A stretch of 64,000 nucleotides of DNA from contig NZ_CP158281.1 in assembly GCF_040256645.1 (NCBI RefSeq), positions 1,302,001-1,366,000 of the forward strand, given 5' to 3'. The translations under genes were made by a program, and so were the position numbers. Shown piece after piece: positions 38,527 to 46,900 of this stretch. The DNA is from Brevibacterium sp. CBA3109. GTDB lineage: Bacteria; Actinomycetota; Actinomycetes; Actinomycetales; Brevibacteriaceae. The first letter of the stretch is position 1. Each line of letters starts with the position of its first letter. The notes under the pieces were generated by a model. It was not told the DNA's origin. It did not search any database and was given only the letters and a program-made list of their open reading frames with translations.

Positions 38527-38994
38527 TCACATCGTCTGCAGTGCAGTCATCGTCCACCGGGTGGTGAGCAGTTCCAAGCGAATTGCCACCGCCCGGAATC
38601 GGTTCTGCGTGCGGACCACGACGGTGACTTCAGCGACCGCGCCGGTGACTCTGCACACTCTCGCGTTGCCTGCCTGCAGTGTGCGTGCCGCGCCGGGGTC
38701 TCCGAAAGGTCTGGTCGGTGCCACCTCTGCGCGCAGCTGGGCGCGCTGATCGATCTTCTCCAGCAGGGCCCGATCCACCCAGCGGGAGATCGAATCGCTG
38801 CGCCGTATGCCGGCGAAGATCTCCAGGCACGCCACCGCCAACGATGTCGCGGTGGCGGCAATGCGGCTGTCATCCCTGTCGTCTGCTGCCGTGCTCTGCT
38901 TCGCAGCAGGGGCAGTTCCAACAGGGTTCTGCCCTCCACTGCTCAGTGGGGTCGATGCCATCCGAGGACGTGAAAGCACCAATGGGGCGGTCAT
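38527..38994 (-). CDS. Rv3235-family protein
   Basis: 155-residue conserved actinobacterial protein of unknown function. The C-terminal half shows the family pattern 'ALEIFAGIRRSD'-type helix (here 'CLEIFAGIRRSDSISRWVD') and 'ARVCRVTGAVAEVTVVVRT', ending 'RWTMTALQ'. It starts with ATG 38994, which overlaps the stop of the LysM gene (ATGA), so the two are coupled. Convergent with secA, 22 bases from its end. The N-terminal ~45 residues are low-complexity. Confidence 0.82.
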   Translation of the reverse strand: MTAPLVLSRPRMASTPLSSGGQNPVGTAPAAKQSTAADDRDDSRIAATATSLAVACLEIFAGIRRSDSISRWVDRALLEKIDQRAQLRAEVAPTRPFGDPGAARTLQAGNARVCRVTGAVAEVTVVVRTQNRFRAVAIRLELLTTRWTMTALQTM

Positions 38995-39758
38995 GGTTGA
39001 ATCTCCAATCGTTGGCCGGGCATGATGAGGTTCGGATTTGCACCGATGACTTCCCGGTTGGCTGAGTAGATGTCGTCGACGATGTCTTGGGTAGTGCCAC
39101 CGGATGAGGGCTGGTTGACTGCGATCGACCACAGGCTTTCGCCGGCGCCGACGATATGAGTCTCCGATCCCTTCCCGACGGATTCGTCTGCGTCTGTGTC
39201 GTCGGCGGGAGAATCAGCGTCGCTGGGTGGTTGACTCTGGGGTGGGGAAGGGGCGGGCTGCGCATCTGGCCAGTCGGGTTCAGCAGCGGGAGGCTCAGGT
39301 TCAGCAGTCGGTGGGACGGTTGGCCAGCCGGGATTCGGCGCGGTATCGTCCGGGAACGCAGTCGGCCAGCCGGGATCGAGCGTGGCACTCGCCGTTACAG
39401 TGGGCGTACCGGGAGCTTCAGATACGAGGGTATCCGCGGGAAGGGGCGAGGCCTGCGCAGCGTGCACAGCCAGGCTTGCTGAGGCCGCGGCGATAACGCT
39501 TGAGCGCAGTATGGAGGGCGCGATGCGCAGCACGGACTGCGTGACGATTGTTCTCATGCGCCCATTGGGGAGCAGCCTGATCAGCAACGTCAGTAGCGAG
39601 ACGGCTCCGAGTCGAGCAGACAGCACGGCCGCCGTGCCGACGACGATGATGACAACGAGATCAGTGGTGCTGCGCGGAGTCGGGAGGTGAACCCAGGTTG
39701 CGATGAACGCACCGATCAGACAGAACCACGAGACGGTGCAAGCTGTCAACAGATACAT
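38991..39758 (-). CDS. LysM-domain membrane protein
   Basis: 255 residues. Two hydrophobic segments near the N-terminus (~1-22 and ~32-65) and another at ~85-100, a long Pro/Ala/Glu-rich spacer (~110-195), then a C-terminal LysM domain ('AGESLWSIAVNQ' ... 'NPNLIMPGQRLEI', ~205-255) that binds peptidoglycan glycan chains. Probably anchored in the membrane with LysM outside. Coupled to the Rv3235-family gene. The divergent AT-rich region upstream is shared with the 39907 gene. Confidence 0.88.
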   Translation of the reverse strand: MYLLTACTVSWFCLIGAFIATWVHLPTPRSTTDLVVIIVVGTAAVLSARLGAVSLLTLLIRLLPNGRMRTIVTQSVLRIAPSILRSSVIAAASASLAVHAAQASPLPADTLVSEAPGTPTVTASATLDPGWPTAFPDDTAPNPGWPTVPPTAEPEPPAAEPDWPDAQPAPSPPQSQPPSDADSPADDTDADESVGKGSETHIVGAGESLWSIAVNQPSSGGTTQDIVDDIYSANREVIGANPNLIMPGQRLEIQP

Positions 39759-39801
39759 GAGAGTCGTCCTTCATTGGAAACATCCCTCAATAATGCAGTT
39801 A

Positions 39802-39848
39802 GATATCATTTGATGTCAATAGACAAATATAACTACGTCACTGTAGTT
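39802..39848. promoter_or_regulatory. AT-rich divergent control region with two inverted repeats
   Basis: GATATCA-TT-TGATGTC (39802-39817, one mismatch) and AACTAC-GTCACT-GTAGTT (39831-39848, perfect six-base arms) sit in an unusually AT-rich island between the LysM gene and the 39907 gene. They look like operators for a dimeric regulator acting on both directions. Confidence 0.4.
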
Positions 39849-39906
39849 CCTCCGATCGGTGCAGAAACACTTGCCTGTCGCTCGTACCTGCGGCAGGCTT
39901 CACATC

Positions 39907-40422
39907 ATGGATGATCGGATCGAGGCTCTTCTCTCAGATGTGGAAGCCATGCACGCATCCCGGGAGGCCCATGCCAGAAGGGGAGAGCTCAGCGACGAAG
40001 TTGCCGTTCATGCCGCACAGCGGACGCTGCTCGAGCGCATGCGAGGTGCAATCGGCCAGCCCGTGCAGGTGGTGGTCGCCGCGCGTGAAATATCTGGGAC
40101 AGCTGTCTTTCTGGGTGATGGGATCTTCGTGATCGCCGGTATCGAAGCGACCATTGTGACGATCGGCTGGATACGAGAGATTCGCACCCGATCCAGAAGG
40201 CACAGATATGAAACCGGCCCCTTGGAGCGGTTGGGGATGGCCTCGGCGCTGAGGCGCCTGGCCTCCGACCATGAGGAGATCTCCCTGGAGCTGGCAGGTG
40301 AGGGCGGGGCTATTCGGGGGCGCAGCGACATGGTCGCCTCTGACTATATCGAGATCTCGGGACGGATCATCCCGCACCGTTCAATTGCGCTTGTGCAGGC
40401 CCGAGTCAATCCATTCGCCTAG
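39907..40422 (+). CDS. conserved hypothetical protein in the secA-adjacent block
   Basis: 171 residues from ATG 39907 (in-frame codons upstream to 39859 look non-coding). Not recognised. It is soluble with an N-terminal helical region ('DDRIEALLSDVEAMHASRE'), then a beta-rich part ('GQPVQVVVAAREISGTAVFLGDGIFVIAG'), and ends 'ISGRIIPHRSIALVQAR'. No signal peptide or membrane helix. The beta part, with short strands and conserved Gly, vaguely recalls Sm-like or SH3-like barrels (weak). Faces the BldC-like gene convergently. Confidence 0.7.
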   Translation: MDDRIEALLSDVEAMHASREAHARRGELSDEVAVHAAQRTLLERMRGAIGQPVQVVVAAREISGTAVFLGDGIFVIAGIEATIVTIGWIREIRTRSRRHRYETGPLERLGMASALRRLASDHEEISLELAGEGGAIRGRSDMVASDYIEISGRIIPHRSIALVQARVNPFA

Positions 40423-40487
40423 ATGCAATGCCCCGTCAGGTTGATGAGCCGTTCGTTGTTCTGGGGAGCCAGGGGAGTGTCCCGGCC

Positions 40488-40709
40488 TCAATCCTCGAAT
40501 GAACCGGTCTTGATCTCGTGCTCGGTGCGTTCGTACATCCGCTGGATGTACGCCTCGATCTCGGTCTTCTCCACGCGCCACTGTCCGCGTCCGCCCACCT
40601 TGATGGCACGCAGATCTCCAGTGCGAACCAGAGCGCGAGCCTGAGCGATCGAGACATTGAGCAGATCGGCCACATCGGTGAGCGGTAGGAAGCGATTTTC
40701 GACGACCAT
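40488..40709 (-). CDS. BldC-like / excisionase-type helix-turn-helix protein
   Basis: 73-residue MerR-type winged-HTH protein, DNA-binding domain only ('FLPLTDVADLLNVSIAQARALVRTGDLRAIKVGGRGQWRV'-type layout: HTH then wing 'GGRGQWRVEK'). Small BldC-like proteins bind AT-rich direct repeats as asymmetric head-to-tail oligomers. AAGGGG before ATG 40709 is a good ribosome-binding site. Its promoter faces the SAF gene, so it may regulate that operon and itself. Confidence 0.88.
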   Translation of the reverse strand: MVVENRFLPLTDVADLLNVSIAQARALVRTGDLRAIKVGGRGQWRVEKTEIEAYIQRMYERTEHEIKTGSFED

Positions 40710-40772
40710 GAGGGCCCCTTCTCATTCCAGGTGACTGATTGCTTGGTAACTAATTTTGCCAAAACCATTGCT

Positions 40773-40802
40773 TTGACCTCGTTTGGTGTTCAATACTATC
40801 AC
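40773..40802 (+). promoter_or_regulatory. predicted promoter of the SAF/CpaE-like operon
   Basis: TTGACC (40773-40778), an 18-base spacer and TATCAC (40797-40802), in a local AT-rich patch between the BldC-like gene and the SAF gene. The sequence just upstream (GGTAACTAATTTTGCCAAAAC, near 40745) is a candidate BldC-like binding tract. Both are predictions. Confidence 0.38.
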
Positions 40803-40849
40803 TCAGAAACAGTTCCTGTCATGGGAAATTTTCCAAAGGTGGAGATGCA

Positions 40850-41500
40850 ATGGAGCTCTCGAAACGAATTCGTCGGCCGAAGTGGACCGATGCCAGGCTG
40901 CTGGTTGGAGCGGTTCTCGTCGTCGTGGCCATCGTCGCGACCTATCTGCTCATCAGCGCTGCGAACGCGACGACCCGAGTGTGGGCCAGTGCGGTTCCTC
41001 TTGTCCCAGGTCAGGTGGTCAGCGCTGAGGATCTGAGGGTCGCCGAGGTGAATCTGGCAGATATCGGTGACAAGTACCTGTCTGCCGATGCCGGCTTCCC
41101 GGACCATTCGAGTGTACGGGCCGTGATCGCCGCCGGTGAGCTTCTGCCGGCCTCAGCGCTGGCCCCCATCGCCGAGCTCGAGGGCAGGATCGTGGCGATC
41201 GACGTCGCCGGCTCTGTCCCCACAGTCGTCGACACCGGCAGTCTCGTCGACGTGTGGGCTCAACCTGAGTCCAAGGGCCTCGACGATGATGGTGCTGCCC
41301 CGCAGCAGATTGTGACCTCGGCTCCGGTCTCGAACATCAGCCGTGAGGTGGGCAGCTTCGGTGTCGGGGATGGCGCCAGGATCGAAGTCTTCGTGGCCAG
41401 CTCGGAGCTCGCCGACGTCCTCGGTGCCCTCGACGGCAACAGCGTTCTTTCGGTCGTCGGCGCCCCGGCCGAGGTCAGGGCCGAGGGCAGTCAGTCATGA
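40850..41500 (+). CDS. SAF-domain (CpaB-like) membrane protein
   Basis: 216 residues: a membrane helix at ~19-38 and an extracytoplasmic SAF domain (~45-125, 'VPLVPGQVVSAEDLRVAEVNL', 'VIAAGELLPASAL'), then a second beta domain. CpaB/RcpC-type SAF proteins form part of Tad pilus export channels, but no pilin, CpaF or TadB gene is near. AAAGGTGGAG precedes ATG 40850. Coupled by ATGA to the CpaE-like ATPase. Confidence 0.85.
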   Translation: MELSKRIRRPKWTDARLLVGAVLVVVAIVATYLLISAANATTRVWASAVPLVPGQVVSAEDLRVAEVNLADIGDKYLSADAGFPDHSSVRAVIAAGELLPASALAPIAELEGRIVAIDVAGSVPTVVDTGSLVDVWAQPESKGLDDDGAAPQQIVTSAPVSNISREVGSFGVGDGARIEVFVASSELADVLGALDGNSVLSVVGAPAEVRAEGSQS

Positions 41501-42717
41501 CACAGGTGCTCTTGGCCGTGGACTTCGAGTTCGACCTGATTCTGTTCGAACTCCTCAGTGAGGTCGACGATGTCACCATCGTCGCCCGGCCCGCGGACGA
41601 CGTCGAACTTCTGGCATTGTGTCGGACCGGCAGCGCCGACGTCGTCATCGTCGGTCAGTACTTCCCAGGTTTGGACGCGCAGGTCATCGCTGCGATCCTC
41701 GCAGCAGGAACCGCTGTGCTGGGATTCGGCAATGATGCGGTGGCGTTGGAGGCCCTCGGCGTTGCGAGCAGTGTCCCCTCCACCGCAGACGCGGAGACTG
41801 TGGCTAAGGCGCTCGATGACACCCGTGATTCCACCGTCGTTCCGCCCCGACCCATCGCTCCGCCCGGGTCGCTTGGCGGGCAGGGGCACATCGTCACAGT
41901 CTGGGGCACAGGTTCCTCTCCCGGGCGGACTCTCACGGCGGTCAACCTCGGCGACCATGGGTCCAGACAAGGGCATCGCAGCGTCGTTGTCGACGCAGAT
42001 ACCGTTGCCGCGATGGTGGCCACGACATTGGGGTTGACTGAGGAATTCGCGCATCTGGCAAGCTTGTGTCGACTCGAGGTGGAGAAGACTCCGCCCCTGG
42101 ACGTCTCCGCCGTTCCGCATGCTGCGATACGCGATGGCTTCCATGCTGTCACCGGACTGACCAGGCCAGACAGGTGGCCGGAGGTTCGCGCCTCGGTCCT
42201 CACTGCGGTGCTTGCCCGTCTGTCCAAGATGTTCGACCTCGTCGTCGTCGACGTCTCCGACCGGGTGGATCCCGACGATGACTTCGCCGATCCGTTCTAC
42301 GACCGGCACTGCGCGACCCGGGCCGCGCTCGACGCCGCAGACACAGTGCTGGTCCTGGCCGCGGGTGACCCGATCGGGCTGCAGAGGCTCGTCAAACTGC
42401 TGGGCACCGAAAGGGTGGAGTCGATGGGGTCTAAGATGCGAATCGGCATCACGAAGGTGCGCTCGGGAGCTGTCGGCCACCCCGCCGAGGTGCGGATCCG
42501 CGAAGTCCTCGCCAGATTCGTTCGCCGAGACCCCGACTTTATCTTCAGTGACGACCGGGCGACGGTCGACGCCGCCATGCTGTCCGGGCACACCCTCCAC
42601 GAGGAGAATCCGAAATCTGTGCTCAGCCAGGAGATCGCGGCCGCGGTGAGGGAGCTGCTGCCGGCCAGGAAGCGTTCCCGGAAGTCCGGTGCGGGGCGAA
42701 GAGCGAAGTCCCTTTAG
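41497..42717 (+). CDS. CpaE-like / MinD-ParA-type ATPase
   Basis: 406 residues. N-terminal ~110 residues resemble a receiver-like domain of CpaE; the P-loop region starts near residue 128 ('VTVWGTGSSPGRTLTAVNL'). The P-loop has Arg where Lys is usual (GTGSSPGRT), as I recall for related actinobacterial proteins. 'VVVDADT', 'VVVDVSDRVDP' and 'VLVLAAGDP' give the remaining ParA-fold features. Likely acts with the SAF protein in a membrane-linked process; whether it hydrolyses ATP is uncertain. Confidence 0.83.
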   Translation: MTQVLLAVDFEFDLILFELLSEVDDVTIVARPADDVELLALCRTGSADVVIVGQYFPGLDAQVIAAILAAGTAVLGFGNDAVALEALGVASSVPSTADAETVAKALDDTRDSTVVPPRPIAPPGSLGGQGHIVTVWGTGSSPGRTLTAVNLGDHGSRQGHRSVVVDADTVAAMVATTLGLTEEFAHLASLCRLEVEKTPPLDVSAVPHAAIRDGFHAVTGLTRPDRWPEVRASVLTAVLARLSKMFDLVVVDVSDRVDPDDDFADPFYDRHCATRAALDAADTVLVLAAGDPIGLQRLVKLLGTERVESMGSKMRIGITKVRSGAVGHPAEVRIREVLARFVRRDPDFIFSDDRATVDAAMLSGHTLHEENPKSVLSQEIAAAVRELLPARKRSRKSGAGRRAKSL

Positions 42718-42726
42718 GATTGGAGC

Positions 42727-43251
42727 ATGTCCATTCGCTGCTATATCCCGACCACACTGATCGCACTTCGCGGAGGGCTCGGCCCCGTACACGCGGTCGC
42801 CCCCGATGCCCAAGGTCGAGAATTGGGCGGAGACGAACTCGAGGCACGGGAATTCGATGCACTGTGCATCGCGGCCGCACTGGCTGCCACCCAGTCGTTC
42901 GAGGCAGCTGCGGCGACCACCCAAGAACCTGCACCTGACTCAGAGTCCATGACAGGCACGGAGTCTGCGAGCGGTGCTGACACCATCTCACCGCGAGCAG
43001 TCATCGCCTACGACGCACCAGACTCGAGCGCTGGTGAGGAGCTGGCCGAAGGATTCGACCTGCTCATTCTCCCCGACGTCGATATGGCATCAGTCGCCAG
43101 CATCCACCTCGACGAGGTCGAGATCTGGGAGGAAGCTGCCGATATCGCAGCAGGCAGGGGACACGAAGCAGCCGAGGACCACCTCGGCGACTCCGATCTT
43201 CTCTGGTACGACGCGACCGAGCTGCCCGAGCTGCTGCGCGAACGCGGCTGA
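42727..43251 (+). CDS. DUF6912-like conserved protein
   Basis: 174 residues, unknown function. The pattern 'RCYIPTTLIALRGG' at the start and the acidic C-terminal half ('EIWEEAADIAAGRG', 'LLWYDATELPELLRERG') fit a small actinobacterial family (DUF6912). It begins 9 bases after the CpaE-like stop, likely in the same transcript. Residues ~55-95 are an Ala/Thr/Glu-rich insertion. No motif for an enzyme. Confidence 0.72.
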   Translation: MSIRCYIPTTLIALRGGLGPVHAVAPDAQGRELGGDELEAREFDALCIAAALAATQSFEAAAATTQEPAPDSESMTGTESASGADTISPRAVIAYDAPDSSAGEELAEGFDLLILPDVDMASVASIHLDEVEIWEEAADIAAGRGHEAAEDHLGDSDLLWYDATELPELLRERG

Positions 43252-43304
43252 GTCCAGACCAGCCCAGCCTGGGCGGCAGGTCAGCCTGGAGCCTCAGGGG
43301 TGTC

Positions 43305-43778
43305 CTAACCGTCTGAGGTGTGTTCGAACTTGGACAGGCGGTCGTGCAGGCGCTTCTCCAGGATGGGCACGACTGCCTGTTCGATCATTGACCCGAAGAG
43401 GGGAATTGAGGAGCTGATCTCGGCACGCACCGACAGCGAGGTTCCCGAACTCTTCTGCACGAGCGTGATGAGCGCATCGATCTCAACAGGCACTCCGGCC
43501 GCATGAGCGGTCATCCGGATCTCCGCGCTGTCTCCGATGACATCGCCGGGAATCATGTAGACCTCGACGAGTTCGGCATTCGCTGGAAGGTGCGAGGCCA
43601 GGGCAGAGGGCATTTCGCTCTTCGGCAGCGTCGTCTTGACCGTCACCTCGGTGTCGGGATCAATTCGCTCGGCGTGGGCCTTGGATCCCAGTGGCTGCCA
43701 GGTCGAGACGTCGGCAAGCCGGAGGAGGAATTCCGACAGAGAGTCCGAGTATTCGTGGTTGAGTGTCAAGGTTCGCAT
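43305..43778 (-). CDS. DUF2505 family protein (START/SRPBCC-like)
   Basis: 157 residues from ATG 43778. DUF2505 proteins have an SRPBCC-like fold thought to bind lipids or hydrophobic ligands. Seen are 'RTLTLNHEYSDSLSEFLLRLADVSTW' and the alternating beta pattern with a long C-terminal helix 'GSMIEQAVVPILEKRLHDRL'. No signal peptide. Convergent with the DUF6912 gene and divergent from the dehydrogenase gene at 43918. Confidence 0.85.
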   Translation of the reverse strand: MRTLTLNHEYSDSLSEFLLRLADVSTWQPLGSKAHAERIDPDTEVTVKTTLPKSEMPSALASHLPANAELVEVYMIPGDVIGDSAEIRMTAHAAGVPVEIDALITLVQKSSGTSLSVRAEISSSIPLFGSMIEQAVVPILEKRLHDRLSKFEHTSDG

Positions 43779-43917
43779 AGCTCCAGTTTGCCAGGAGATC
43801 AGCGTCGTGGCGCGGCAGGGCTGTCGGCGTGCCTTTCTCGGCATTTGAGCATAGTGTGGGTGAAGGCGGTTTGATGTCGAACCGCAGTAAATTTTGCGCG
43901 CTGATCATAGAGGTGAC

Positions 43918-46900
43918 ATGGTGTCTCAGGTCTCATATTCGGACATTGCAGAAGAGTGGAGGAAGCAGAGGGGACAAGGTGCGCCGGAGAACTTCATCGA
44001 GGCGTACTATCCGCGCCTCGAACCCGGCACTTCCGAAGCAGGGACAGAGGCGTTGGCCGCGGCGGCCGCCTCGCATTACGCACTAGGGCTTGAGTACGAC
44101 GGCAGATCACCGGCGATCTCGATCTACAACCCTGACGTCGACTCGCCCGAGTTCCGAGACAACCACACTGTCATCGCCATGGTCCTGACCGACATGCCCC
44201 ACCTTGTCTCCTCGATCGTCAGCGATCTGGCGGCCAGTGGTCGTGCGATCCGTATGGTCCACCACCCCATCATCGCCGTCGAAGGACTGGGCTCCGACCT
44301 GTCCGTACTGTCCCGGGCCGAGGCCCCAGCGGTCTCCGCCGATACCGCTGGCATCCCGCTCATATCCGAATCCGCCGAGGCGAGCGGATCCGTCCTTCCG
44401 CAGCAGCAGTCCTGGATTCGCCTCGAGATCGATCGACTTCCGGAAGAGGACCTTGCCGGGCTCGAGGACCAGCTGCGCAGCGTTCTCGACTACGTTTCGG
44501 CCGCTGCCACCGATGCCAGCGCCATGGCGATCCGGGCCAAGGACATTGCGAAGGAACTGCAGGCGCAGCCTCCACGTTCAGAACTGGCTTCCGAAGCCGA
44601 GGCAGCCGCGGAGCTGCTCAACTGGCTTGACGGCCACTTCACCTTCCTCGGATACCGCGAATACGACTACTCTCACGATGAGAGCCAGAGCAGCCTCGAG
44701 CCGATTGAGCACACGTCCCTGGGCATCTCCGCACTGCGGCCGCTGGTGAAATCTCCTCTGAGCCGGGCCGTTGCCGACAAGGCCCTTGAACCGCATGTGC
44801 TGGTGCTGACGAAGGCGAACTCACGTTCACACGTGATCCGCAGGTCCTTCATGGACTACATCGGGGTCAAGACCTTCGACTCGGCGGGTGAGATCGTCGG
44901 TGAGCGCCGCTTCGTCGGTGTCTTCAAGCCTGAGTTCTACAACGACAGCGTTCTCAACATCCCGGTGATCAACCGCAAGGTGCGCAAGATCCTCTCCGCC
45001 AGCGGATTCCCCGCCGGCTCCCATTCGGCGAATGAGCTCCTCGGCGTCCTCGAGACCTACCCGCGCGATGACCTTCTGCACGACGAGACCGCGACGATCT
45101 TCGAGGTCGTCATGCAGATCGTGGACATGCAGGAGCGTCGCCAATCACGGGTCTTCGTCCGCCGTGACCCCTACCAGCGGTTCGTCTCAGTCATCCTCTA
45201 CCTGCCCCGCGATCTCTACGACACGTCGGCGCGCATGCGGGTCCAGGAGGTGCTGCGTAAGTTCTACCACGCTGAGAGCGTCGACTTCGATGTGCTGCTG
45301 ACCGAATCCGCATTGGCCCGCATTCACTTTGTGGCCCGCGTCGCTCGTGACGTCGAACTGCCGCAGATCGACCCACAGACTGTGGAGAAGCGAATCGTCG
45401 GCGCCGTACGCTCCTGGTCCGAAGACGTCCACGCATTCCTTGCCCCCACAGAGCGAGGCGACAACGACAGTTCGGTCGCTCGCGCCAACCGGTGGTCGAA
45501 GGCCTTCCCACCCAGCTACGAAGAACACCATTCTCCCGCCGATGCAATCGCCGACGTCGCACGGTTCGAGGCCCTCGAAGACGGTGACGGACCTGCCGTG
45601 CGCCTCTACCGCCCCGAGGACTCCACGGATGCCCCGGTGCGTCTGGCCCTCTACCGCGATGAACGTGTCGGGTTGTCGGAGGTGTTGCCGTTCCTCACTG
45701 CCTTCGGAGCGACCGTTCTCGACGAACGTCCCCATGAGCTGGACCTCCTCGACGGATCGCACCGCTACATCTACGACTTCGGGCTCACCTTCCCCGAAGA
45801 CCTCGACGATGCTGACTGTGAACGGATCTCCGATGCTTTCATCGCCGGTTGGGAGGGCAAGAAGGAAGCCGGAGTCTTCGACCGCCTCGTCGTCTGCGGT
45901 ATGCACTGGAAGCACGTGACGATCATCCGCGCACTGGGCAAATACCTGCGTCAGGCCGGTTTCACCTACTCCGACGCCTACGTCGGCGAGGTCTACAGCG
46001 ACAATCCGGACATCTCACGGCTCCTGGTGGACTACTTCTTCGCGAAGTTCGATCCCTCCGCTGACGACTCCGGACGCGAAGACAGGATGACCGAACTCAA
46101 CGAGTCGATTGAGTCGGCACTCAGCGATGTCGCCAGCCTCGACGCGGACCGGGTCCTGCGCTCTTCTCTCGAGCTGCTGCGCGCCACTGTGAGGACGAAC
46201 TACTTCCTCGACGAGACCGGCGAACTGCCGACGGCACTCGTGCTCAAGATCCTTGCCAACGAACTCAGCTTCGTGCCCAAGCCCAAACCGGCATTGGAGA
46301 TGTGGGTGTACTCGCCTCAGGTCGAAGGCGTGCACCTGCGCTTCGGCACGGTGGCCCGTGGCGGCCTGCGGTGGTCCGATCGTCGAGACGACTTCCGCAC
46401 CGAGGTCCTCGGGCTGGTCAAGGCTCAGATGGTGAAGAACGCGCTCATCGTCCCGACCGGCGCCAAGGGCGGTTTCTTCCCCAAGCAGCTGCCCCCGATG
46501 AGCAACCGCGATGCGTGGATGGCCGCTGGCCAAGCCGCCTACGAGGTCTTCATCGAAAGCCTCCTCGAGGTCGCTGACAATCTGGTCTACGGCGCCGACG
46601 GCGCCCAAGAGGTCGTCCGCCCGGAGCGCGTGGTCCGACACGACGGCGATGACTACTATCTCGTCGTCGCTGCCGATAAGGGCACCGCACGCTTCTCGGA
46701 TGTGGCCAACGCCATCGCCGAACGGCGCGGCTTCTGGCTCGGCGACGCATTCGCCTCCGGCGGATCGGTCGGCTATGACCACAAGAAGATGGCCATCACC
46801 TCCCGCGGTGCATGGAAGTCCGTCGAACGGCACTTCCGCGAACTCGGTGTCAACACCGCGGCCGATGACTTCACTGTTGTGGGGATCGGGGACATGAGCG

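Noticed and set aside
40850-42717. A Tad pilus locus
   Set aside because: Only CpaB-like and CpaE-like genes are present; no CpaF, TadB/C, prepilin peptidase or pilin within the window.
41491-42924. Minus-strand open frame of 477 codons across the CpaE-like gene
   Set aside because: Antisense shadow; the plus-strand gene has coupled starts and a ParA-like fold.
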